A stretch of 49,977 nt of DNA. Origin: Granulosicoccus sp. Lineage in GTDB: Bacteria > Pseudomonadota > Gammaproteobacteria > Granulosicoccales > Granulosicoccaceae. Numbering within the stretch: the stretch's first letter is position 1; the number at the start of each line of letters is the position of its first letter. The position numbers and the translations under genes are program-made. The notes under the pieces were generated by a model. The model was not told the origin of the DNA. It ran no database searches and worked only from the letters and a program-made list of their open reading frames with translations. The DNA is taken from contig JABDKN010000194.1 in assembly GCA_013002205.1 (NCBI GenBank), positions 1-49,977 of the forward strand. The letters are read 5' to 3'. This document shows, one piece after another, positions 1 through 9,355 of this stretch.

Positions 1-246
<246 letters not shown>

Positions 247-274
247 AGCGCAGAAACTATCCGAGACACCATGC

Positions 275-1948
275 ATGAATGAACAACAGCATCCCGTCGG
301 ACTGGTCCGGGACACATCAGAGCTTGAGCATCGACAGCAGCTGGGAGAGGCGACTTCACAGATCCGGTACGTCTCGCAAGGGCATTGTCTGGTCATCGGG
401 GCGCTCGACCAGGCCCTGGAGGCGGGCGCCCGCTTGTCGGGCAATACCTATACGGTGGTCAGTATCGATGCAAATGCCAGTCATCCTCACCGGCAGTTGA
501 CGGAGGATGGTGTTGCCGTGTTCACCGTCCCGCGGCTTGCTCTGAGTGGTCACCTGGGCGCCTATCGTGCACTGGTACCGGCGAATTCGGGTGATCCGGA
601 CTCCGCGCTGGATATTGGCGTGTCTGTCTACCGGGAATCCGGCCTTTTCGATGTCGTTCTGGATCTGTCCGAGTCGCCTGTGCTGTCGATGAGGCTGCCG
701 CCATTCGGTTATGTGCACGCGACTTCCGAACAGGCAATCGTCGATGCAATCCAGACGCTTGGTGATCTGCAGGGAGAATTTGAAAAGCCGCGCTATTTCA
801 ACTACTCGGCCGGGCTTTGTGCTCACAGTCGCAGCGCTTTGGATGGGTGCAGCCGCTGTATCGAGAGTTGTGCAACCGGTGCGATCACACCCAGTGGTGA
901 CGGCATATCAGTTGATCCGTTTCTGTGCCAGGGCTGCGGCAGCTGTGCAACGGTATGCCCCAGCGGTGCCATGACCTACGCCTATCCGCGACCGGCGGAT
1001 GCCATCGAACGCACACGGCGGTTGCTGAAAGAACAGGGTAGACGGACCATCCTACTGCACACCGAAGGTACTGAATCAGCGGTGCAACAGGCCATCTTTC
1101 CGGATGAAGTGCTACCACTGCTGGTCGAAGAGGTGTCCGCTTTCGGCCCTGATTACTGGCTAGCGATGCTGGCGGCATCGGCACCTTCTGTCGTCGTCGT
1201 GCTCGACGCGCCAGAAGACGATCCCAACCGGCAGGCGCTGGAGGCACAGTTGCACTGGCTGCGCCCATTGCTGGCGGCACTGGGTATCCGGGATTTTCCC
1301 GTGCAGCTGGTCTCATCTGCGGAGCTGGGTGCCTGGCTGGATGGACAGCGTGCTCAACAGGCATCGACACCGTCACCCCTGGACACACTGACGCCTGGCT
1401 ATTTTTCAACTCACAATGACAAGCGGCAGACTATTCGACTGGCGCTGGATACGCTGTGGGAACACGCCGGTTCTGCCAGCTCAGCCGTCGCTCTGCCGGA
1501 GGGCGCGCCTTTCGGCCAGATCAAGGTAGACACACAGGCCTGTACCCTGTGCATGGCGTGCGTGTCTACGTGTCCGGCCAGTGCCCTTCAGGACGGCCAG
1601 GAGAGTCCGGCGTTGCGATTTGTCGAGTCCAACTGCCTGCAATGCGGTCTGTGCGAGGCGGCCTGTCCCGAGTCGGCCATTACGCTGGAGGCACGTTATA
1701 CCTGGGACAGTGTTGCAGCGCGCCGGGTCGAGACCCTGCATGAGGAACAACCATTCCATTGTCTTCGTTGCCATACAGCCTTCACCACGCAGGCAATGAT
1801 CGACAACATGAGTGAAAAGCTCGCCGGGCACTGGATGTTCCAGGATGAAAAGGCCAGGCGACGACTTCGTCTGTGCGGTGATTGTCGTGTGCGCGACATG
1901 TTTGAAGAGGACGCAGGCGGGATCGAGGTTCATCAGGATCGTGGCTGA
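275..1948 (+). CDS. 4Fe-4S binding protein associated with formate dehydrogenase
   Basis: ATG at 275 is in frame with the 167..1948 ORF. Several CxxCxxC...C clusters (CQGCGSCATVCP, CTLCMACVSTCP, CLQCGLCEAACP) and a C-terminal CLRCH...CGDC pair. Adjacent to the fdh genes. Confidence 0.85.
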   Translation: MNEQQHPVGLVRDTSELEHRQQLGEATSQIRYVSQGHCLVIGALDQALEAGARLSGNTYTVVSIDANASHPHRQLTEDGVAVFTVPRLALSGHLGAYRALVPANSGDPDSALDIGVSVYRESGLFDVVLDLSESPVLSMRLPPFGYVHATSEQAIVDAIQTLGDLQGEFEKPRYFNYSAGLCAHSRSALDGCSRCIESCATGAITPSGDGISVDPFLCQGCGSCATVCPSGAMTYAYPRPADAIERTRRLLKEQGRRTILLHTEGTESAVQQAIFPDEVLPLLVEEVSAFGPDYWLAMLAASAPSVVVVLDAPEDDPNRQALEAQLHWLRPLLAALGIRDFPVQLVSSAELGAWLDGQRAQQASTPSPLDTLTPGYFSTHNDKRQTIRLALDTLWEHAGSASSAVALPEGAPFGQIKVDTQACTLCMACVSTCPASALQDGQESPALRFVESNCLQCGLCEAACPESAITLEARYTWDSVAARRVETLHEEQPFHCLRCHTAFTTQAMIDNMSEKLAGHWMFQDEKARRRLRLCGDCRVRDMFEEDAGGIEVHQDRG

Positions 1949-2036
1949 CGTCCTGTCCGCTGCGTGCAGTCTGCAACGGCTTGCTACGGTGTGAAGGTAT
2001 TCCGGACAGCCGGCAGGTCACGTAATGTCGCCCGAA

Positions 2037-2070
2037 ATCGGTGCAAAAAAGTGGGACATTTTGCACCGAT
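2037..2070. promoter_or_regulatory. Perfect 12-bp inverted repeat ATCGGTGCAAAA-N10-TTTTGCACCGAT between the 4Fe-4S gene and the torD-like gene
   Basis: Left arm 2037-2048 and right arm 2059-2070 are exact reverse complements. Function (operator or hairpin) is unknown. Confidence 0.55.
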
Positions 2071-2178
2071 GGCGGCTTCTGGGGCGTATCTGCCGCGATT
2101 GCTCTGACCACGTTGGATCAGGGCTTATTTTCTTGACACTGCTTGTGATCGCCTCGAGGCTATCCGACACTATATGGA

Positions 2179-2820
2179 ATGAATGTTATGACCAGTGAGC
2201 ATCCGGTTCTCAGCGTCACCAGTGAGGAGGAATTTCTCCGGGATCAGGCGCAGTCGATGCGTGCAGGCGTCTATGAGCTGCTGGCCAGCCTGCTGGCACG
2301 AGAGCCTGAGGGACAGGTGCTGGAGCGCTTGCGGTCGATCGGTGAGGTCGACACCAGCGAAGGACGGATTGCCATGGGCTGGGAATTGATGAGGCAGGCC
2401 GCCATCAAAGCCGACCTCGAGGCGGTCCGTGGAGAATATTTTTCGTTGCTGATCGGCGTGGGGCGCGGTGAGCTGGTGCCGTTCGGGTCCTGGTACATGA
2501 CAGGGTTCCTGATGGAAAAACCGCTGGCGGTGTTACGCGGTGATTTGCGCAGGCTGGGTATAGAACGACAGGAGGGTATCGTCGAAACTGAAGATCATGT
2601 GGCTGCCCTGTGCGATGCCATGGCGTTGATCATACGCAACGCGGATGAAATTCCACTGGAAACCCAGCAGGCATTCTTCAATGATCACCTGTCACCCTGG
2701 GTGACACGGTTCTTCAACGATATGCAACATGCCAGTTCTGCCCATTTCTACCGCTCCGTCGGCTTTTTCGGTGAGAGTTTCTTTGATTTCGAACAGCAGC
2801 TGCTGGACATGCAGAGCTGA
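2179..2820 (+). CDS. TorD/DmsD-family molybdoenzyme chaperone
   Basis: 213 aa. Typical TorD-like sequence (R..YELLASLLAREP...EYFSLLIGVGRGELVPFGSWYMTGFLMEKPLAVLR...EDHVAALCDAM). Sits between the Fe-S gene and fdhA. The start may be the in-frame ATG at 2188. Confidence 0.88.
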   Translation: MNVMTSEHPVLSVTSEEEFLRDQAQSMRAGVYELLASLLAREPEGQVLERLRSIGEVDTSEGRIAMGWELMRQAAIKADLEAVRGEYFSLLIGVGRGELVPFGSWYMTGFLMEKPLAVLRGDLRRLGIERQEGIVETEDHVAALCDAMALIIRNADEIPLETQQAFFNDHLSPWVTRFFNDMQHASSAHFYRSVGFFGESFFDFEQQLLDMQS

Positions 2821-2869
2821 AAGACTATGCGACAGGGCTCCCTCGGGGCCATTTGATGAGGACAAATGA

Positions 2870-3082
2870 ATGACTGAGAAGCAACAGGCAAAATTCATCG
2901 ATGCGGGTCGACGCGGTTTTCTGCAGGGTGCTGCGGTCGCCGGGGGTGCAGTCGCCAGTGGCACGGCGCTCGGCAGCGAAACCGGCACCGAGGTCGTGGA
3001 AGCGGTTCAGTTACCCACTGACAGCAAGGGCTATGAACTCACCGAGCATGTGAAGAAGTATTACTCACGCGCTCGATTCTAG
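2870..3082 (+). CDS. Small twin-arginine signal-containing protein of formate dehydrogenase loci
   Basis: 70 aa with a GRRGFLQGAAVAGGAVASG Tat motif, immediately upstream of fdhA. Matches the known small FDH-region Tat-target protein. Confidence 0.85.
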   Translation: MTEKQQAKFIDAGRRGFLQGAAVAGGAVASGTALGSETGTEVVEAVQLPTDSKGYELTEHVKKYYSRARF

Positions 3083-3117
3083 TTCATTCGGCCAACTGAA
3101 ATCTGTAGGAGAGAACC

Positions 3118-6024
3118 ATGAAACTCAAGCGCAAGATAGTCGGGCAGGTCGACAGCACCTCGACGGCAACCGTTGCCGGATCGTCCACGGGACTGCTGGG
3201 TGTGACCGTGAATCGTCGAAACTTCCTCAAGAACTCCGGTATCACGGCAGGTGGAGCAGCGCTGGCAATTGGCGCCGGACCCTCGATGCTGAAGAAGGCA
3301 AGAGCGGCCGATACCTACGCGAAGGCAGGGGTGGAAACCACCGAGGTTCATTCGATCTGCACACACTGTTCAGTCGGCTGCGGCGTCATAGCCGAGATCC
3401 AGAATGGCGTGTGGACCGGGCAGGAACCCGACTACGATTCACCTATCAATATGGGAGCCCACTGTGCCAAGGGAGCCTCACTGCGTGAACACGGGCACGG
3501 TGAACGACGCTTGAAATACCCCATGAAGCTGGTAGACGGCCAGTGGACGCGGGTGTCCTGGGAACAGGCGATCAACGAGATCGGTGACCAGATGCTCAAG
3601 ATTCGTGAGGAATCCACATCCGACTCGGTATATTGGCTGGGTTCTGCCAAGCACAACAACGAGCAGGCATACCTGTTCCGCAAGTTTGCCGCATTGTGGG
3701 GTTCCAACAACGTCGATCACCAGGCGCGCATTTGTCATTCCACCACGGTAGCTGGCGTTGCCAATACCTGGGGTTACGGCGCCATGACCAACTCCTACAA
3801 TGACATGCAGAAGTCCAAGGCCATGTTCTTTATCGGCTCCAACGCCGCAGAGGCACATCCAGTGGCTATGCAGCATATCCTCAAGGCCAAGGAAAATGGC
3901 TCGAAGCTGATCGTGGTCGATCCGCGATTCACCCGCACGGCAGCCCATTCGGATCAATTCATCCAGATGCGCCCGGGTACTGACGTGCCGGTCATCTGGG
4001 GAATTCTGTGGCACATCTTCGAAAATGAATGGGAGGATAAAGAGTACATCCGTCAGCGTGTTTACGGCATGGATGACATTCGCACGGAAGTGGCGAAATG
4101 GAACCCTGCCGAAGCCGAACGCGTAACAGGAATTCCGGAAGCTCAACTGAAGCAGGCAGCGCAGACCATGGCCGAGAATCGGCCCGGAACCATCGTCTGG
4201 TGCATGGGCGGCACGCAGCACACCATCGGCAACAACAATACTCGCGCTTATTGTGTATTACAGCTTGCGCTGGGCAACATCGGTGTGTCCGGTGGCGGTG
4301 CCAACATCTTCAGGGGGCATGACAACGTACAGGGCGCCACTGACATGGGCGTTCTATCACATACCCTGCCTGGTTATTACGGCCTGTCTGAAGGTGCCTG
4401 GAAACACTGGTCGGGCGTCTGGGACCTGGAATACGACTGGATCAGAAATCGATTCGACCAGGGCTCCTACGAAAAGAGCGGTGACAAGGATCTGAAGCCG
4501 ATGAACACGGCTGGCATGCCGGTGTCACGCTGGATTGACGGGGTACTCGAGGACAAGGAGAACATCGCGCAGAAGGACAACATCCGGGCAATGGTGCTGT
4601 GGGGCCATGCGCCCAACTCGCAGACCCGTGGGCCGGAGATGAAGCTCGCGATGGAAAAACTGGAACTGCTGGTCGTCATCGACCCATATCCCACGCACAC
4701 CGCTGTACTGCCGGATCGCAAGGACGGCATGTATCTGCTCCCGGCGGCTACCCAGTTTGAAACGTATGGGTCGGTAACGGCATCCAATCGCTCTTTGCAA
4801 TGGCGTGACAAGATCATCGATCCGCTGTTCGAAGCCCTGCCGGATCACACCATCATGTACAAGTTTGCCAGCAAGCTCGGTTTTGGCGAGGAGTTGACCA
4901 GGAATATCGAAGTCAATGGCGAAGAGCCGCTGATCGAAGACATCACCCGTGAGTTCAACAGGGGCATGTGGACAATCGGTTACACCGGCCAGAGCCCCGA
5001 GCGCATCAAGGCTCACATGGAACATCGCGCAACCTTCGACGAGACCACCCTGCAAGCCAAGGGCGGTCCACTGGACGGTGAATATTTCGGCATGCCATGG
5101 CCCTGCTGGGGTTCGGCAGAGATGGGCCATCCCGGAACGCCCAACCTTTATGATCCGAGCAAGCCGGTGGCTGAAGGCGGCCTGAACTTCCGCGCGCGGT
5201 TCGGTGTGGAGCGTAATGGCGAGAATCTGCTGGCTGAAGACTCCTGGTCTGTCGGCTCAGAAATCGAAGACGGATACCCGGAATTCACCGCCGACATGCT
5301 CAAGACACTGGGCTGGTGGAGTGATCTGACGGCCGATGAACAATCGGCGGCCGAGGGCAAGAACTGGAAAACTGACCTGTCCGGCGGCATCCAGAGGGTA
5401 GCCATCGCTCATGGATGTGCCCCGTTCGGTAATGCCAAGGCGCGAGCCACGGTCTGGACCTTTCCGGATCCGGTGCCTGTGCACCGTGAGCCGCTGTATA
5501 CCTCCCGCCGGGACCTGGTCGACGACTACCCGACCTACGAGGACAGAAAGTCCCACTACCGTCTGCCGACGCGATATGGCTCCATCCAGGCAGAGGACTA
5601 CTCGAAAGACTTTCCGCTCATTCACACCAGTGGTCGTCTGGTGGAGTACGAAGGTGGTGGTGAAGAAACGCGGTCCAACCCCTGGCTTGCCGAACTACAG
5701 CAGGACATGTTCGTGGAGATCAACCAGGCGGATGCCAACGACATCAACGTCAGGGATGGCCAGATGGTCTGGCTGGAGGGTCCGGAAGGCGGCAGGATTC
5801 ATATCAAGGCCATGGTCACGGACCGGGTCGCCCGGGGTGTCGTATTCACCCCTTTCCACTTCGGCGGCATGTACCAGGGCAAGGATCTGCTGGACAAGTA
5901 CCCCGAAGGTGCGGCGCCTTATGTTCGGGGTGAAGCCGATAACACCACCATGACATACGGCTACGATTCCGTTACCCAGATGCAGGAGACGAAGTGCTCG
6001 CTCTGCAAAATAACCGCAGCCTGA
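3118..6024 (+). CDS. fdhA: Formate dehydrogenase alpha (catalytic) subunit, molybdopterin/tungstopterin oxidoreductase, Cys form
   Basis: 968 aa with a Tat signal (NRRNFLKNSG), 4Fe-4S motif CTHCSVGCG...C, and active-site region DHQARICHSTTVAGVANTWGYGAMTNS with Cys at the Sec/Cys position. Confidence 0.96.
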   Translation: MKLKRKIVGQVDSTSTATVAGSSTGLLGVTVNRRNFLKNSGITAGGAALAIGAGPSMLKKARAADTYAKAGVETTEVHSICTHCSVGCGVIAEIQNGVWTGQEPDYDSPINMGAHCAKGASLREHGHGERRLKYPMKLVDGQWTRVSWEQAINEIGDQMLKIREESTSDSVYWLGSAKHNNEQAYLFRKFAALWGSNNVDHQARICHSTTVAGVANTWGYGAMTNSYNDMQKSKAMFFIGSNAAEAHPVAMQHILKAKENGSKLIVVDPRFTRTAAHSDQFIQMRPGTDVPVIWGILWHIFENEWEDKEYIRQRVYGMDDIRTEVAKWNPAEAERVTGIPEAQLKQAAQTMAENRPGTIVWCMGGTQHTIGNNNTRAYCVLQLALGNIGVSGGGANIFRGHDNVQGATDMGVLSHTLPGYYGLSEGAWKHWSGVWDLEYDWIRNRFDQGSYEKSGDKDLKPMNTAGMPVSRWIDGVLEDKENIAQKDNIRAMVLWGHAPNSQTRGPEMKLAMEKLELLVVIDPYPTHTAVLPDRKDGMYLLPAATQFETYGSVTASNRSLQWRDKIIDPLFEALPDHTIMYKFASKLGFGEELTRNIEVNGEEPLIEDITREFNRGMWTIGYTGQSPERIKAHMEHRATFDETTLQAKGGPLDGEYFGMPWPCWGSAEMGHPGTPNLYDPSKPVAEGGLNFRARFGVERNGENLLAEDSWSVGSEIEDGYPEFTADMLKTLGWWSDLTADEQSAAEGKNWKTDLSGGIQRVAIAHGCAPFGNAKARATVWTFPDPVPVHREPLYTSRRDLVDDYPTYEDRKSHYRLPTRYGSIQAEDYSKDFPLIHTSGRLVEYEGGGEETRSNPWLAELQQDMFVEINQADANDINVRDGQMVWLEGPEGGRIHIKAMVTDRVARGVVFTPFHFGGMYQGKDLLDKYPEGAAPYVRGEADNTTMTYGYDSVTQMQETKCSLCKITAA

Positions 6025-6037
6025 GGAGGATACGACA

Positions 6038-6628
6038 ATGGCAAGAATGAAATTTCTGTGTGACGCCGAGCGTTGTATCGAATGCAATGGTTGCGTAACC
6101 GCGTGCAAGAATGAGCATGAGGTGCCATGGGGCGTAAACCGACGTCGGGTGGTGACACTCGACGACGGAAAACCCGGAGAGAAATCGATTTCCGTAGCGT
6201 GCATGCATTGTACCGATGCACCTTGCCAGGCAGTCTGCCCGGTGGACTGCTTTACTACCACCGACGATGGCATCGTGCTGCATGACAAGGGCCTCTGCAT
6301 AGGTTGCGGTTACTGTTTCTACGCCTGTCCGTTCGGTGCCCCGCAATACCCTCAGCAATCCTCCTTTGGTGCTCGAGGCAAGATGGACAAATGTACATTC
6401 TGTGCGGGTGGTCCCGAAGAGGCCGATCTGTCGGACGCCGAGTATGAGAAGTACGGTCGCAATCGCATAGCCGAAGGCAAACTGCCATTGTGTGCCGAGA
6501 TGTGTTCTACGCGGGCTCTGATAGCCGGAGACGGGGACGAGATAGCCGACATCTACCGTGAGCGCGTTCTGCGTCGTGGTGGCCGGCCACAGACCTGGGG
6601 TTGGGACACCGCTTACACGGAGGGTTGA
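6038..6628 (+). CDS. fdhB: Formate dehydrogenase beta subunit (4Fe-4S ferredoxin type)
   Basis: 196 aa. CIECNGCVTACKNEHEVPWGVNRRRVV, CMHCTDAPCQAVCPVDCF, CIGCGYCFYACPFGAPQ. Confidence 0.95.
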   Translation: MARMKFLCDAERCIECNGCVTACKNEHEVPWGVNRRRVVTLDDGKPGEKSISVACMHCTDAPCQAVCPVDCFTTTDDGIVLHDKGLCIGCGYCFYACPFGAPQYPQQSSFGARGKMDKCTFCAGGPEEADLSDAEYEKYGRNRIAEGKLPLCAEMCSTRALIAGDGDEIADIYRERVLRRGGRPQTWGWDTAYTEG

Positions 6629-6632
6629 ACCA

Positions 6633-7799
6633 GTGCAGACGCATCAGCATACAGACGCACCGACGGTTGCATCGGAGCGGCAGAAAATGAGTCCTGCCAG
6701 GAAACGCAGGTTAACCACCTATGGCTTGCTGGCGATACTGGGCCTGGCCTTCATCCTGCCACTGGGCGGTTACAGTGTGCATTTTCTGGGTGCCGATGCC
6801 CTCGCTCAGGATGCCGGCTCAGCGGTCAATCCGCGCTCGAATTACTGGCGGGCAGTGGCGGATGGCGTCAACGGGTATACCGCTGTCACGGGACAGGAGG
6901 CGGGTGTTCTCATAGCACCGGGTGGAACACGGTGGCAGGCTCTGCGAGAGGGAACCATTGCCAGGTATCTGCCCTGGGGTATGGTGGGTATGTTCGTCAT
7001 CATCCTGCTGTATCACCTGATTCACGGTCGTAACCGGCTGGACGAGCCTCGTTCCGGACGCAGGATCAAGCGCTGGAGCTGGCTGGATCGAACGGTTCAC
7101 TGGATAACCGCCATATCCTTCATCATCCTTGCCGTAACCGGTCTGAGCATGCTGATTGGCAGGACACTGCTGATTCCGTTGCTGGGCAAGGCAGGGTTTG
7201 CCACGTGGGCGCAGGTGTCGATCACGGTGCACAATGTCATAGGCCCTGTATTCACCGTTGGTATCATCCTGATGATCGTGCTGTGGATCTGGTACAACAT
7301 TCCCAATGCAACAGATCTGAAATGGTTCAAGCAGGGCGGTGGACTGCTGACTCGCAGCCACCCTCCGGCAGGTCGCATGAACGGTGGCGAGAAAATCTGG
7401 TTCTGGCTGGTAGCCGTCGCGGGCCTGGCTGTTTGCCTCACCGGGCTGATCATGGTGGCACCAGCCTATGGCATCGCCATTCCTGCCTGGGCCGAGTTTC
7501 TTCCATTTACCGAAGGCTCCAGGGTGCAAATGCAGCAGGCGAATATGGTTCATGCCGTAGTGTCGCTGGTGTGGGCGGCAATAGCATTGGGCCATATCTA
7601 TATCGGGACTGCAGGGACCGAAGGCGCATTTGAGGGGATGGCAACCGGTTATGTCTCGACTGAGTGGGCCAAACAGCATCACGATCAATGGTATGAAGAG
7701 CTGCAGGCAAAGGGCAAGATCATCGAGCCAGGTGAATCGCACAGCCCATCCCGATCTGCCAACCAGGCACGCTCCAGGCCAGCGACTGCCAGCAGATAG
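6633..7799 (+). CDS. fdhC: Formate dehydrogenase gamma subunit (cytochrome b556 type)
   Basis: Multi-TM protein with a RTVHWITAISFIILAVTGLSMLIGR haem-binding helix. GTG start at 6633 (alternative ATG 6687), just after fdhB. Confidence 0.92.
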   Translation: MQTHQHTDAPTVASERQKMSPARKRRLTTYGLLAILGLAFILPLGGYSVHFLGADALAQDAGSAVNPRSNYWRAVADGVNGYTAVTGQEAGVLIAPGGTRWQALREGTIARYLPWGMVGMFVIILLYHLIHGRNRLDEPRSGRRIKRWSWLDRTVHWITAISFIILAVTGLSMLIGRTLLIPLLGKAGFATWAQVSITVHNVIGPVFTVGIILMIVLWIWYNIPNATDLKWFKQGGGLLTRSHPPAGRMNGGEKIWFWLVAVAGLAVCLTGLIMVAPAYGIAIPAWAEFLPFTEGSRVQMQQANMVHAVVSLVWAAIALGHIYIGTAGTEGAFEGMATGYVSTEWAKQHHDQWYEELQAKGKIIEPGESHSPSRSANQARSRPATASR

Positions 7800-7895
7800 T
7801 TAGAGGCGAGATGAGTTGGTGTTCTCACGCCTGCCCTTGCCCGTAAGCCCAGGGGGCCGGGCTGATCCGTCCTGCAGGGCCGGTTCGGGCGAGGC

Positions 7896-8534
7896 TTGTG
7901 CTGGTTGCACTTCACCGTCCACCGGGCAGAGTGGTATCGTCTGACGCTCGACCAGTTGCAGGATATGGATACCGTGTCTGCCGTACCACCTTCCGAAGAT
8001 CGATTTCCAGATGACGTCATCGTTCTGCTGCACGAGTCCAATGTGACAGTGAGCTGTGTGCCCATCCGGATGGATGACGGGCAATGGCAAGCCGCGATTT
8101 TTTTCGTACTGCCTGCAGATGCCGCTTGCCTGCGGAATGGCAAACTGCCAGGTGGGCCGTTTTCGGTGGCAATCGATGCAGATTTGCATGAGCACGAAAA
8201 GGGTACTCTGATCGAGATAGGTATCGACATCCGAACGCCAGTCGAACCCAGTCGCGGCACCTTGCTGTTCATAACCGGCCACAGTCCCTCCCATTTCGAC
8301 ACCATCAAGCTGATCAGCGAGCAGCAGGAGATGCTGCTGTTCATCGGCGATGAGTACTGCCGCGTTCTGTATCGGCAACGCATCCCGGTCAGTGAGGCCA
8401 TGCGCAAGGGAATCCGTCAGCTGCTCGATGAAGCCGTCGGCAGGGATGCCCTCATTCGCCTGACTGGTCACTACGACCCGGACAAGGTGTTTATGGATGT
8501 TGTCTCCTCGTTGCAGTTAAGCTGCAAAGAATGA
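7896..8534 (+). CDS. Hypothetical protein, family not recognised (start could be 7965)
   Basis: 212-aa ORF with proteobacterial-like codon use. Its stop overlaps the start of the next gene (ATGA). Confidence 0.6.
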   Translation: MCWLHFTVHRAEWYRLTLDQLQDMDTVSAVPPSEDRFPDDVIVLLHESNVTVSCVPIRMDDGQWQAAIFFVLPADAACLRNGKLPGGPFSVAIDADLHEHEKGTLIEIGIDIRTPVEPSRGTLLFITGHSPSHFDTIKLISEQQEMLLFIGDEYCRVLYRQRIPVSEAMRKGIRQLLDEAVGRDALIRLTGHYDPDKVFMDVVSSLQLSCKE

Positions 8535-9355
8535 CCGGGTTCGTGGCAGGGATGAAACCGGTTGTTCGATGTGTTCGCTACTCGATACTTCTGGCCGGTC
8601 TGTTGATGGCATCCGTCGGCGGCACCGCGACCACAACAGGCGAAACGGCCGTATACAACAGGGCGCTCGGACCTGTCCTCGACTCAGCGGCACGACTGCG
8701 CTGGGTGCGCGCTATCGGAACAGATCAGGTAGCGCAGTTGGCGGCGATGATCGAGCGATACGATGCACGGCAACTACTGGATATCACCGCCAGTAACGGC
8801 AAGACTGCACTGATGGTTGCCAGTAAACAGGGCGATTTGCAACTGGTCAAAACGCTGTCTGATGCAGGTGCGCGCATCAACGCTACCACGGTAACCAACG
8901 GTACGGCTCTCATGTTCGCGGTCCTGGGCAACCGGCAATCAGTGGCGCACTGGCTATTCGAGCGAGGCGCCGACATCCATGTCATCGGGTCCAATGGCTG
9001 GAGCGCGGTAATGATTGCCGCAGCCAAGGGCCACCTCGCCATGCTTCGATGGCTGGTTGCTGAGGGTGCAGATACGCAGGTTCGGGACGTGTACCGCTTC
9101 ACCGCAATGATGCGTGCCGTGGAGAACGGGCACCTCGACGTCGCATCGTTTCTACTCTCACTGCCTGGTGCACAGGTCAATGCCAGGGACGAGTACGGCA
9201 ATACCTCCTTGCATCATGCTGTCTCTGCAGTCGATGTGCAGATGGTTGAACTGCTGCTTGCTCATGGGGCAGATCCGGACCTGCAGAATCGTAGCGGACA
9301 TTCGGCCCGCGACCTGGCTGCGGATGATTCGCCTATGAAGTCCCTGTTGAAGTAG
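8531..9355 (+). CDS. Secreted/periplasmic ankyrin-repeat protein
   Basis: N-terminal hydrophobic signal (YSILLAGLLMASVGGTA) followed by several ankyrin repeats (NGKTALMVASKQGDLQLVKTLSDAGARIN..., YGNTSLHHAVSAVDVQMVELLLAHGADPDLQNRSGHSARDLA). Confidence 0.88.
   Translation: MTGFVAGMKPVVRCVRYSILLAGLLMASVGGTATTTGETAVYNRALGPVLDSAARLRWVRAIGTDQVAQLAAMIERYDARQLLDITASNGKTALMVASKQGDLQLVKTLSDAGARINATTVTNGTALMFAVLGNRQSVAHWLFERGADIHVIGSNGWSAVMIAAAKGHLAMLRWLVAEGADTQVRDVYRFTAMMRAVENGHLDVASFLLSLPGAQVNARDEYGNTSLHHAVSAVDVQMVELLLAHGADPDLQNRSGHSARDLAADDSPMKSLLK

Noticed and set aside
2052-2066. Possible sigma-54 promoter TGGGACATTTTGCA upstream of torD
   Set aside because: GG-to-GC spacing is 10 nt rather than the required 12, and it lies within the perfect dyad, which better explains the sequence.
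6819-7742. 307-aa minus-strand ORF opposite fdhC
   Set aside because: Antisense shadow; composition is His/Arg/Gln-rich, as expected for reverse reading of a membrane protein gene.
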